Shown: in pieces, positions 9,042 through 17,975 of the stretch
How positions within the stretch are numbered: position 1 is the stretch's first letter
Layout of the letters: each line of letters opens with the position of its first letter
Source of the DNA: Trogon surrucura
Taxonomy: Eukaryota > Chordata > Aves > Trogoniformes > Trogonidae
Length of the DNA stretch: 64,000 bases
NCBI GenBank assembly: GCA_020746105.1
Contig: CM036657.1
Span: 3,061,652 to 3,125,651, forward strand
Direction of reading: 5' to 3'
Notes under the pieces: generated by a model
The model's database searches: none
Seen by the model: only the letters and a program-made list of their open reading frames with translations
What the model was told of the DNA's origin: nothing
Translations under genes and position numbers: made by a program

Positions 9042-11747
9042 TTAGGTACCAGTGGTAATGATATCTGTAGTTCTTGTTCCAGTATCGAGCGAAGAGGCCG
9101 TAGACGTAGTTCCCTGCGTCACCTCGTCCTGAATTGGGCTGCTACGTTCTTCAGTATTTTTCGCTATCCACGGTTTCACCCACTTCGCAGGTACCCACGA
9201 TGATTTGTCACCTAGAAAAACACAAGCATAACCCCGCCCCCAAGTTAATAATCTCACCGGTCCAAACCATTTTTGTGTAGCGGGGTCCCAAATTTGTACA
9301 GAAACATCGTGTGTTAATAAGGATCCTTTCCTTTGATGATGAAGTTGAATGGGCGTCAGTTGTTGTTTAGTATCTACCACATCGATGTACGTGTTCCAAT
9401 TGTGAACATATACCGCTTTCATAACGATTTCCTGAGGTGTGAGGGTATGTTCTCCCTCTTTTCGTAACGCTCGGAATAAGCGTTTAAGGTCCTGATGTTT
9501 TCGTTCGACAATGGCTTGTCCAGTGCTGTTATAAGGGACACCCAATTGGTGTTGAACACCCCAGGCAGATAAAAAGGACTGAGCTACTCGGCTAATATAA
9601 TTGGTACCATTATCTGTTTTGAGGATATCGGGTTTGCCTAAAACAGCAAATGCTTCCAGCCAATGGCGACATGTCGTGCGGCCTTTGCTGTTTGTCATTG
9701 CGGAGGCCCACACAAGTTTACTGTGGGAATCAATAGTAACATGAACAAAACGCCACCGACCAAAAGCAGGATAAATTGTAACGTCAGATTGAAATAATTT
9801 ACCAGCCTCCAATCCACGAGGGTTGGTACCAGTCTGTTGTAGAGGAGGTAATTTGGAACAGTCTGGACACATAGCGATAATGCCACGGGCCATAGGACGA
9901 GAAATATCAAACTCCTTTTGTAAACTGCGTGCTGATTGATGAAAAAACTGATGCGAAAGTTCAGCTTGGGCAAAAGGAGTCAGCCCTACTACTGGGGCTG
10001 CTACAGCCTGATCAATCACAGAGTTACCTGCACTGAGAAATCCAGGTAATTGGGTATGACTACGAATGTGAGTAGAGAAAAAAGGATAATGACGGCTATT
10101 AACTAAATTTAACAAATAAAGTATTTCTTTTTCAATAAGAGGGTTGGCAAACTTACCCAGTAGCGCATCAGTAATTCTTTCAAGAATAGAACTAACGTAA
10201 AGAGAATCTGAAATAAGATTAAACGGTGTAGAGTTAAAATGTTCAAATGCAAGTATAACTGCTTTCAATTCTAAAATTTGTACAGACACTCCGAGTGCAG
10301 TATACACAGTAGACTGCCATTTTCCCTCGACTTTCACAGAAAAACCATATTTTGAAGTTTTACCACTGGCATCAGTAAATACAGTAGGACAGTCCTTGAG
10401 CGGGGAATCTGAACGAACACTGGCACTCCTGAAAGGAAGATTCACAGAAAATATTGGGCTTTGTGGATAATGGTTATCAATAGTCAAACCTAACACAGCA
10501 GTAGCAAAAATAACAGAAGTCAATTGCCATTCTTCGATAAGAAGAGACATTTTAAATGGAAGTGTCACAGTAGTAGGTTCAGTACCGAAAACTTGTCGAA
10601 CACGCTGCTTAGCTTTTAGAATAAGTTCACCCAAATTATCAATGCGTCGAAGAACAGAGACAGTAGGTACACTTTTAGTAAAAACCCATTCCAAAGGAAA
10701 AAACTGTTTGCCATCAGAAGTGGTCTGGCCGATAAGGGCCATTTGCTCTGCTTTTAAATTAAAAACGTAGATGCCAATGGTGAGTTGTGGATCAAATCGA
10801 TATACACAAATGTTATTTATTTTTCGAGAGATTATAGCAAGTGCTGTCTTACCTTCCTCGGTAAGCGTACGCTGGTCAGTAATACTTGTGGAACCTTCTA
10901 ACAAAGAGCGAAGAGGGATTAAATCTGAATTATTGATACCGGCCCATGCACGAACATATTGAATGTCACCTAACAGTTTTTGTACATCATTCACATTTTG
11001 AATTACTGCATGCATTGTTAATTTTTGAGGTTTAAATCGATTTCTGGTAACCTCGAAACCTAGGTATAACCAAGGTTCAGTTCGTTGGATTTTTTCTTCT
11101 GCAACACGTAACCCCCACTGCTCAAGATTGGACAACAATTCTTTCTCCTTATCAATAGACAAAGGTTGTTTGCTTGCCACTAGAATGTCATCCATGTAGT
11201 GATATGTGAGGAGATTAGGATTATTTTCCCTCCACTGATGTAATGCTTGATCCACAAACCATTGACAAATAGTAGGACTATTACGCATACCCTGTGGGAG
11301 AACGACCCATTCATATCGTTTCATAGGAGCGTTATTGTTTATAGATGGTAAACTGAAGGCAAACCGCTTAGTATCCTCTGGATGTAAAGGAATACTAAAG
11401 AAACAATCTTTAACATCAATTACAAAGAGATGATACTCCTTTGGGAGTCCAGCAGGTGACGGAATACCCGGTTGAAGGGCCCCAAATGGCAGCATTTGTT
11501 CATTAACTGCTCGTAAATCATGCAATAAACGCCACTTTCCAGACCTTTTTTGAATTACAAAAACAGGGGTATTCCAGGGGCTGTGAGATATTTTTAAATG
11601 TCCCAATTGTAATTGTTCATTTACTAATTCATGTAGATGCTCTAATTTTTCTGCTGAGATGGGCCACTGAGCAACCCGCACAGGCTCTTCCGTAATCCAG
11701 GACAGCTTAATTGTGGGTCGAGCATCCTTTTGCTCAGCGGTCGTCAC
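9042..11747 (-). CDS. pol: Pol polyprotein: reverse transcriptase, RNase H, integrase (Trp-beta)
   Basis: This 901-codon frame has no ATG at its start and overlaps the end of pro, so it is expected as a frameshift product. Reverse transcriptase (about 20-400) shows the catalytic VIDVKDCFFSIPL (Asp near 111) and YMDD at 184-187. RNase H begins near 455 (VFTDASG). Integrase occupies about 590-901 with an HHCC-type zinc domain (HQFFHQSARSLQ and CPDC), the catalytic triad in QSDVT, KTDNGTNY and AIVERKHQ, and a C-terminal W-rich segment (VRLLTWGRGYAC). Length and order are normal for a class II retrovirus. No stop or frameshift is visible. It would copy the RNA genome and insert the cDNA. High similarity in motif style links it to the Lys-beta pol fragments elsewhere in the window. 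Confidence 0.95.
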   Translation of the reverse strand: MTTAEQKDARPTIKLSWITEEPVRVAQWPISAEKLEHLHELVNEQLQLGHLKISHSPWNTPVFVIQKRSGKWRLLHDLRAVNEQMLPFGALQPGIPSPAGLPKEYHLFVIDVKDCFFSIPLHPEDTKRFAFSLPSINNNAPMKRYEWVVLPQGMRNSPTICQWFVDQALHQWRENNPNLLTYHYMDDILVASKQPLSIDKEKELLSNLEQWGLRVAEEKIQRTEPWLYLGFEVTRNRFKPQKLTMHAVIQNVNDVQKLLGDIQYVRAWAGINNSDLIPLRSLLEGSTSITDQRTLTEEGKTALAIISRKINNICVYRFDPQLTIGIYVFNLKAEQMALIGQTTSDGKQFFPLEWVFTKSVPTVSVLRRIDNLGELILKAKQRVRQVFGTEPTTVTLPFKMSLLIEEWQLTSVIFATAVLGLTIDNHYPQSPIFSVNLPFRSASVRSDSPLKDCPTVFTDASGKTSKYGFSVKVEGKWQSTVYTALGVSVQILELKAVILAFEHFNSTPFNLISDSLYVSSILERITDALLGKFANPLIEKEILYLLNLVNSRHYPFFSTHIRSHTQLPGFLSAGNSVIDQAVAAPVVGLTPFAQAELSHQFFHQSARSLQKEFDISRPMARGIIAMCPDCSKLPPLQQTGTNPRGLEAGKLFQSDVTIYPAFGRWRFVHVTIDSHSKLVWASAMTNSKGRTTCRHWLEAFAVLGKPDILKTDNGTNYISRVAQSFLSAWGVQHQLGVPYNSTGQAIVERKHQDLKRLFRALRKEGEHTLTPQEIVMKAVYVHNWNTYIDVVDTKQQLTPIQLHHQRKGSLLTHDVSVQIWDPATQKWFGPVRLLTWGRGYACVFLGDKSSWVPAKWVKPWIAKNTEERSSPIQDEVTQGTTSTASSLDTGTRTTDIITTGT

Positions 11748-12472
11748 TAAAAATGGTTACTGGTAAGGACGACATTCCACTGACTTAACACATCGCGACC
11801 GATGATCCACAAGGGGGTGCTCATGACATAAGGTTTAACAAACGCCTGATTTTTCTCGCTATCTGTAATGGATACAAAATTTTTGCTTTGAGATGTGAGA
11901 CCACAACCAGCGATTCCGAGGATCTTTTCTTGTAAAATTGTTGTAGGCCAGGAAGCAGGCCACGCTGACAAAGGGATTATGGTAATGTCCGAACCAGTAT
12001 CTAGCATCATTTCTGCCTGAAAAGAAGAGTTATTTTCACCACAATTTGATTGTAGGGTAATGGTTACCTTTCGCAGGGGTTTGTTAGATGACAAGAGTTC
12101 AGCAAAAGCCGTTAGAGGACCCGTACTTCCAAAGCCTCCTTGTCGTATATCATTTGAGCGGGATTCTTGTGGTACTTGAGGATAGAAAGGTATAAGTTGA
12201 GCAATAACACTCCCTTTTGGAATAAACAGAGGTGGTAAGAACACTCTAACCATAATTTTAATAACTCCCACATGGTCCGCATCAATAACACCTGGTTGTA
12301 CGAATATACCTTGCTTTGTTGCAGAGGATCTTCCAAACAATAGTGCTGCCAACCCATTCCCAAGTGGACCAGAACTGGCAGAATTTATTAGATGCACGGA
12401 ATCATCAGATACCGTAATAGACTCAGCTGTTACCAGATCGATTCCGGCGCTTCCTTTGGTGGCTGCACACAT
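11747..12472 (-). CDS. pro: dUTPase-protease (Pro), Trp-beta provirus
   Basis: The frame is open from the gag-pro slip site; the first ATG is at 12472, but translation is expected by -1 frameshifting at 12589-12595. The N-terminal trimeric-type dUTPase has GSAGIDL (7-13), GRSS (47-50), GVIDADHVG (61-69) and a C-terminal GGFGSTG (112-118). The aspartic protease follows with LDTGSD (catalytic Asp near 158) and IIGRDVL. A dUTPase joined N-terminally to protease in the pro frame is characteristic of betaretroviruses. The frame ends in TTTTTAG where pol begins; I could not identify a textbook pro-pol heptamer there. All catalytic motifs are intact. Confidence 0.93.
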   Translation of the reverse strand: MCAATKGSAGIDLVTAESITVSDDSVHLINSASSGPLGNGLAALLFGRSSATKQGIFVQPGVIDADHVGVIKIMVRVFLPPLFIPKGSVIAQLIPFYPQVPQESRSNDIRQGGFGSTGPLTAFAELLSSNKPLRKVTITLQSNCGENNSSFQAEMMLDTGSDITIIPLSAWPASWPTTILQEKILGIAGCGLTSQSKNFVSITDSEKNQAFVKPYVMSTPLWIIGRDVLSQWNVVLTSNHF

Positions 12473-14628
12473 TGTGGAGAGGCAGCCTCTATTGCCGCGG
12501 GGGTCCAGTTTGGATTCCTGGGCGGTTGGATGACTTGTGAGGGGTTTTGGTGGGGAAGAGTCGCCGCGCCCCCCACGCGGCCCCTCCCGTTTCCCGACAA
12601 GGGAGTTCCGTCCTTTTTAAATTTAGATCGACAATCATTAGCCCAATGACCAAATTTATCACAGCGGTGACAAGAACCAACAAAAGTAGTAGTGGTAGTA
12701 GGATTAGGAGGAGAATGTTTTTGATTACGTAGTGAACAATGTTTTCGAAAATGACCTGCGTGACCACAATTATAACAAGCATTAGATTTTTGACTCTTTG
12801 TTAGGGCGGCAGCTAGAGCAGTAGCATGTATTGCAGCTTTTTCCTTTTCCATTTCCATAGGAGCGTGAGAGCAACGTTCAATAATTTGTGTAAGAGATGA
12901 ACCAGAAGGGAGGCTTGCAATGAGACGTCTACAAGTCGCGTTAGCATTCTGAATGGCTATTTCTTTAACTAATGTGTCTTTCATATTATAAGGAATATCA
13001 GGGGCAGCCTCTACTCCTTCCTTTACTCTGTCAACAAAAGACAAAAAGGCTTCATCCTCTCCTTGTCGGATTTGTAAGTACGGTTGTCGCGGTTTCCCTA
13101 CTTGAGGAAGTACAGCAAAAGCTTCAAGCGCAGCAGCTTTACTCTGTCCTAAAATGCGAGGGCTCAAAGCTGCCTGGCGTTGCGGGTCTATAAAACGACC
13201 TTGCCCCATAAGCTGGTCCAGACTAGCAAAGCGTAATGGATCATCAGGAGGCAATCCCAAATTGTCTAACTGTGCCGCCTCCAGACGTTCTTGCCACTTT
13301 TGCAAAAATAGCATATAGCTTGTAGGACCCAAAATGAGTTCAAAAATGGACTTGATATCAGAGGGAACTAACTCCTGATGTTTAATAATAGTCTCTACTT
13401 GCCGTTTAACTAGACGATTATCAATACCGTAGTCTAAAACCTCTTTCTGTAAACGCGAAATCAGATTCCAATCTAGTGGGTGCCAATTGCTACCACCTTG
13501 CGCATCTCGAATAACAGGAGCAGCGAGTAACTGAAAATCCCCTGTTAATTCCGCGTTAGTAATGACACCTCTCCACCGTTTAGACATATCAAAGGAAGGA
13601 TCTTTGGGAATTTCCTCCTCCGTCGGCAGTTTACACGACCCGCCCTCACCGCCTCCTTTCCACCACTTTTGTAACATATTAGATGTACCATCATTACCGT
13701 CTGATTTTGATAAGGTATGATATAACCCCCCTCTTTTAGGTGGATTACACTTGAGATATGCCTGAATGTCACTTATCTCAATTTCTGTTAGTCGGGGTTC
13801 TCCGTTCGATTCTAAATAGTGATTAGCTGACTCATAGTCCCATTCCTCGTTTTTTAACATGTTAATCACCCAAACACGCCGATTACCTTGAGGACCAGAA
13901 GATTCAGCCTTATCAAATTGCTTTTCAAAATTTTTGAGTCCATCTACTATAGCTTGATGAGCTTTACGGTATTTTTCTCGAATTATGTTAGACTGCGCCC
14001 CTTTATCCAATCGCTGCATTTCTTCTAACAGCTTGGTCATAACGTCTGTCTGTTTCTGAATTAACATTTCTAGGGATTCATCTACTTCCATATCTTCAGG
14101 TAACGGCACTGTCGCCGGATCAATAGTCCCAGGGGGAGCTGAGGGAGGTGGGGGCAGAGTGGGTTCGGGTGGCTCCCATGGTGGGATGAGATCATCATAA
14201 GGACCTCGGCGCGCCGGTGCGGCGACCGGAAGAGGGGTATCTTGTGAATTTTTTACTGAGGAATCTGAAGACGGAGTAGCCAATTTTTCAGCAGCAACTG
14301 TATACAGTGTTTTAGCAGCAACTTCTACCTCAGCATCTGATCCCATGCGTTCTATCAGTAATCGTAACTGGCGATATGTCGGGGCTATTGCTTTCGCTTC
14401 CTTATTCCCTGTCTGTACTGCTTCCCAAATATCTTGCCCCACCTCCTTCCACACAGCATCTTTAAAAACGTCAGTTGAGTCATTTAAATAACCACGGCGC
14501 CGTGCCCAATGTAATAAGTTTGTCAGCAGGGTTCGATCCAGCGATTCCCCTGCTCTTTGAGCCACACGTAAAATGGCTTCCACGGTCGCCTTTTCAATCG
14601 CTGATGCAGCGCTTCCCATCCCGTGCAC
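12430..14628 (-). CDS. gag: Gag polyprotein, Trp-beta provirus
   Basis: The 732-codon frame encodes the structural precursor. The likely initiator is the second Met (codon at 14619), because MGSAAS gives an N-myristoylation signal. Matrix occupies about 1-115. A proline-rich linker holds a PSAP late-domain motif (about 162-165) for ESCRT recruitment. Capsid covers about 350-590 with the major homology region QIRQGEDEAFLSFVDRV at about 519-535. Nucleocapsid carries two CCHC zinc knuckles, CYNCGHAGHFRKHC and CHRCDKFGHWANDC, followed by a basic Gly/Arg stretch containing the frameshift site. The tail overlaps pro by about 43 bp. No disruption is visible. Two zinc knuckles and the linker layout fit class II Gags. 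Confidence 0.94.
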   Translation of the reverse strand: MHGMGSAASAIEKATVEAILRVAQRAGESLDRTLLTNLLHWARRRGYLNDSTDVFKDAVWKEVGQDIWEAVQTGNKEAKAIAPTYRQLRLLIERMGSDAEVEVAAKTLYTVAAEKLATPSSDSSVKNSQDTPLPVAAPARRGPYDDLIPPWEPPEPTLPPPPSAPPGTIDPATVPLPEDMEVDESLEMLIQKQTDVMTKLLEEMQRLDKGAQSNIIREKYRKAHQAIVDGLKNFEKQFDKAESSGPQGNRRVWVINMLKNEEWDYESANHYLESNGEPRLTEIEISDIQAYLKCNPPKRGGLYHTLSKSDGNDGTSNMLQKWWKGGGEGGSCKLPTEEEIPKDPSFDMSKRWRGVITNAELTGDFQLLAAPVIRDAQGGSNWHPLDWNLISRLQKEVLDYGIDNRLVKRQVETIIKHQELVPSDIKSIFELILGPTSYMLFLQKWQERLEAAQLDNLGLPPDDPLRFASLDQLMGQGRFIDPQRQAALSPRILGQSKAAALEAFAVLPQVGKPRQPYLQIRQGEDEAFLSFVDRVKEGVEAAPDIPYNMKDTLVKEIAIQNANATCRRLIASLPSGSSLTQIIERCSHAPMEMEKEKAAIHATALAAALTKSQKSNACYNCGHAGHFRKHCSLRNQKHSPPNPTTTTTFVGSCHRCDKFGHWANDCRSKFKKDGTPLSGNGRGRVGGAATLPHQNPSQVIQPPRNPNWTPAAIEAASPQCVQPPKEAPESIW
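12563..12595 (-). promoter_or_regulatory. gag-pro -1 ribosomal frameshift signal
   Basis: On the minus strand the heptamer G GGA AAC lies in the gag reading frame (complement 12589-12595). A 7-nt spacer GGGAGGG is followed by a perfect 6-bp stem, GCCGCG/CGCGGC, with a 7-nt loop TGGGGGG. After a -1 slip the frame is open into dUTPase-protease. The same heptamer is known at the gag-pro junction of Mason-Pfizer monkey virus. Position, frame and structure all agree. Confidence 0.9.
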
Positions 14629-14754
14629 AAAACAGCTCGTATTGTGAGCTCCGACTCACCGGTCGACAGTGGCCACTCGCGTCTCTCTCGAACGCCCGGT
14701 CGCAACCGCCACGGGTTTCTTACGTTCCTCTTCGTCGCACGGCAGCTCCCGCAG

Positions 14755-14773
14755 GATCACGTCGGGGTCACCA
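14755..14773 (-). other. Primer binding site, tRNA-Trp
   Basis: The minus strand reads TGGTGACCCCGACGTGATC, the known tRNA-Trp primer site of avian alpharetroviruses. It lies three bases (TCT) beyond the LTR end at 14777. Confidence 0.93.
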
Positions 14774-14776
14774 AGA

Positions 14777-15232
14777 TGCGGGGAGCCTCATGCTGGAGAA
14801 ACAGGAACCGCAGGCAACGACTCAATATGAGCGCGAACAAACAGATCCAACTTTATTCTTTTCTACCAAACATTTATACTCTTTCAACTCTCAGTACATT
14901 ACACTTTCTGTTATCTCATTGGTTATTACTACATTCTATCTACTACAACAGTTACTGATTGGTGCGGTTACATCTAATATGCCTACACTTAAACTGTCAG
15001 GACGTTGCATCTCCACATGTCCAGTGTCTTTGTTCTCAGTGACAAACAAGAAAGATTTGTAACCTTGTTTTGCTTCAAGGAAGCAAAACAAGGGCAGACT
15101 GACCTTAATGATCCGTGACTTGTTTGCTTCAGGGAGGCACATCATGGGCAGGCTGACCTCGAGGATCAAAGAATCTAAGGTATTTTCCCAAGCGCAGGCT
15201 GCAATGTTATAGCGCCAGCAAGACCAGCAACA
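14777..15232 (-). repeat. 5' LTR of the Trp-beta provirus
   Basis: The 456-bp LTR is almost identical to 7049-7505 and would carry the promoter. It begins TGTTGCTGGT on the minus strand and ends GCTCCCCGCA. Confidence 0.95.
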
Positions 15233-15279
15233 CCCTTAAAGGGATACTGCGCCTCTGCTCCACAAGAAATTCCTCTACA
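15233..15279 (-). repeat. Solo Lys-beta LTR, right part
   Basis: This completes the LTR begun at 6712. CCCTT at its left edge is the duplicated target of the provirus, and ACATGT follows at 15280-15285. Confidence 0.92.
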
Positions 15280-15925
15280 ACATGTCTCTGCAGCTCCAGG
15301 CTCTATGGATCTCTGAATCTTAACCCTAAACAGGACCCTGCACCTCAGGGTTCATCCTGATGTCTCTATGGCCACGGTTGTTCCAAAATCACAAATGTGT
15401 GGTTGGACCATTGCTGGTGCATTGCCGGACTCCCCTTGGAATGCCTTGTCCATCCCAAGTGTCTCTGCTGCTGCAGGCTTAATGGAACTGTGAACCCTAA
15501 TCCTAATCAGGATCCTGATCCTCAGGGTTCAGCCTGAACACATAATGGTTATGACTGTCCCAAATCAGAAAGGTGTGATGGATCACTGTTGGTGCAGTGC
15601 CGTGCTCCACCTGGAATGTCTTGTCCAGCCCAAGTGACTCTGCAGCTGCAGGATCCATAGATCTCTCAACCCTCACCCTAACCAGGACATTTCAACACAA
15701 GGTACAACCTTATGTCTCTATGGTCATGGGTGTCCAAAAATCAGCAAGGTGTGGATGGAGTGCTCTTGGTGCAGTGCCATGCTCCCCTTGGAATGCCTTA
15801 TCTAGCCCAAGAGTCTCTGTAGCTACAGGGTCTACGGATATGTGAATCCTAACCCTAATCAAGACACTGGAACTCAGAATTCAGCCTAATGTCTCTACGG
15901 CCTTGGCTGTACCAAGATCTACAGG
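15280..15925 (+). repeat. Satellite array, part 2
   Basis: Three to four tandem, diverged monomers. Landmark spacing between successive ATGGCCATG-type boxes is about 175-180 bp. Each monomer contains a short CCTAACCCTAA-like, telomere-like string next to AGGACC. It grades into CR1 sequence near 15925. Confidence 0.88.
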
Positions 15926-17541
15926 GCACCTGGTCTACTGAAACCAGATGGGGTTCAGATGACACAAAGGGGAAAAAAGGATCCTTGGTCATGAGCTAGC
16001 GAGACTCATAGAGCATTCTTTAAACTAGATATGAAGGGGGAGGTGTTGGAAGCTGGATCTTCTGGAAGTAGGAAGAGCTTTAAACTCGGTGTTAAAGGGG
16101 GTGGGGGTAAAAGTGAAATCACTGAAAAGGAACCAGTATGCAATATGCCAGTGCTTGTAGGGGAGGAAAGTAGTAGTAGTAAGATCAAACAATCTTGTGA
16201 ATTAGCTAACAATCAAAATGTCACATCAAGTTGCAGACAGAAAACAAGGGTTGTCGAGAGGTCAGTTACTGTGGAAACATCTGAGTATCACCAGGAGATT
16301 ATTAGGGCTTCTCCCTTCCAAAAGGGGACCCTGCTGAGATGCATCTACACTAATGCATGAAGCATGGGTAACAAACAGGAGGAACTGGAGGCCATTCTGT
16401 AGATGGAGAACTATGATGTGCTTACCATAACAGAAACGTGGTGGGATGACTCACACAATTTGAATACTAGAATTGATGGATACCAGCTTTTCAGAAGAGA
16501 TAGACGAGGTAGGAGAGGTGGTGGGGTGGCCCTTTATGTTAGGGACAGATATGAATGCTTAGAAATTAATCAATGTGATGACAGGGTTGAGAGCTTATGG
16601 GTTAGAATCAAAGGAAAAGCCAATAAGACTGACATCATCATGGGAGTCTGCTACAGACCTCCCAACCAGGATGAAGAAATAGATAAGGTACTTTATAGGC
16701 AATTGGGTGAAGTTGCACGGACTCTACCTCTTGTTCTCATGGGGAATTTTAACTTCCCAGACATCTGCTGGAAATGTAATACAGCAGAGAGGGAACAGTC
16801 CCGGAGCTTCCTGAAGTGTGTGGGAGATAACTTCCTGACACAGATGGTGAGGGAACCGACGAGGGGAAGTGCGCTCCTGGACTTGCTGCTTGTTAATAGA
16901 GAAGGTCTTGTGGGGGAGGTGACTGTTAGAGGCTGTCTTGGACAAAGTGATCATGTAAAGTTAGAATTCTGCATTTTGGCAAGATAAGGAGAGGGGTCAG
17001 CAGAATTGCCACCTTGGACTTCCGGAGGGTTGACTTTGGTCTCTTCAGGTCCATGGTTAAGAGAGATCCTTGGGAGGCTGTTCTGGAGGGCATGGGAGCC
17101 CAGGAAGGCTGGACATACTTTAAGGAATTAATTTTAAAGGTGCAGGAACTAACTATACCCAGGTCACGAAAGATGAACCGACAGGGAAGGAGACCAGCCT
17201 GGCTGAACAGAGCTTTGGCTGGAACTTAGGAACAAAAGGAGAGTTTATGGCCTATGGAAGAAGGGGCAGGCAAATTATGAGGATTACAAACAAGAAGTGA
17301 AGCTGTGCAGGGAGAAAATTAGAAAGACCAAAGCCCACCTAGAGCTAAACATGGCCACTGTGGTGAAGAATAACAAGAAAAGTTTCTATAAAGACATTAA
17401 CACTAAGAGGAGGTCTAGGGAGAATCTCCATCCTTTGCTGGATGCAGAGGGAAACACAGTGACCACGGATATGGAAAAAGCTGAGGTGCTTAATGCCTTC
17501 TTTGCCTCAGTCTTCAACAGTAAGATCAGCTGTTCTCTGGG
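15926..17541 (+). pseudogene. CR1 LINE, 5' part: ORF2 endonuclease and linker
   Basis: CR1 begins after the satellite with a degenerate 5' region. An apurinic-type endonuclease domain is readable at 16403-16987 (LTITETWWDD, ALYVRDRYECLEI, GVCYRPPNQDEE, LVLMGNFNFPDICW, SDHVKLEF). Several frames at 16982-17540 cover the endonuclease-to-RT linker (RPAWLN, KAHLELN, LNAFFASVFN). Stops and frameshifts make it inactive. It is split at 17541 by an ERVL-like provirus and continues at 23068 in the same order. Confidence 0.92.
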
Positions 17542-17546
17542 CACAC

Positions 17547-17966
17547 TGTGGCAGGTGCATCCTTCCCCCATTGGTCAGGAGTGCCCCCCCTCTCTGTGAG
17601 TCAGCAGCTGCTAGGCAGATTTCAGAGAATTTTCTGGAAACCTGGGCTGGCTCGGAAATGACCCATCACCCTGAGGGGCACTCCCAGGAAGTTGGCTGGC
17701 AGCCAATAAGAGGCCAATATGGCTTGATTGACCACAGACAACTCGACTGAGACTTTAAAATGTGGTGCCGGCAGCCCTCTTGTGGGAGTTCCCTTGTGGC
17801 AGCTGGCTCTGCAGTTAGGGGTACTCAATCTCCCCCCTTAGGTGGGATGCCGCCTGGGGTCTTTTGTCCCTGGGATTGAGACTCCTCATCTTTTATAAGG
17901 TGAGCGTATTAGGATCTGGATCATTATTCTTTGGTTAGGGTGGGTGTAGTGTAGTTATTTGGTGCT
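17547..17966 (+). repeat. 5' LTR of the ERVL-like provirus, U5 deleted
   Basis: It starts TGTGGCAGGTGCATCC like the 3' LTR, but shared sequence stops at GTAGTGTAGTTA, whereas the 3' LTR continues for about 130 more bases. The sequence then jumps to TTTGGTGCTGCGAGAAGGG, which could be a primer site I cannot assign to a tRNA. Confidence 0.8.
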
Positions 17967-17975
17967 GCGAGAAGG

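Larger units (their letters stand above)
7049..15232 (-). mobile_element. Complete Trp-beta endogenous retrovirus with open gag, pro, pol and env
   Basis: An 8.18 kb provirus reads leftward in the order LTR, tRNA-Trp primer site, gag, pro/dUTPase, pol, env, polypurine tract, LTR. The target duplication is CCCTT (7044-7048 and 15233-15237). The two LTRs differ by about four substitutions and one 1-bp indel over 456 bp by eye, so it is recent. All four main frames are open. Pol and dUTPase-protease are betaretrovirus-like, whereas the primer site is the tRNA-Trp type known from alpharetroviruses and Env has a CX6CC transmembrane subunit. It sits within a solo Lys-beta LTR. I cannot judge whether it is expressed or infectious. 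Confidence 0.95.

Noticed and set aside
15280-15925. Interstitial telomere array
   Set aside because: Only one to two CCCTAA units occur per monomer and they are part of a longer satellite repeat, so this is not a telomere tract.
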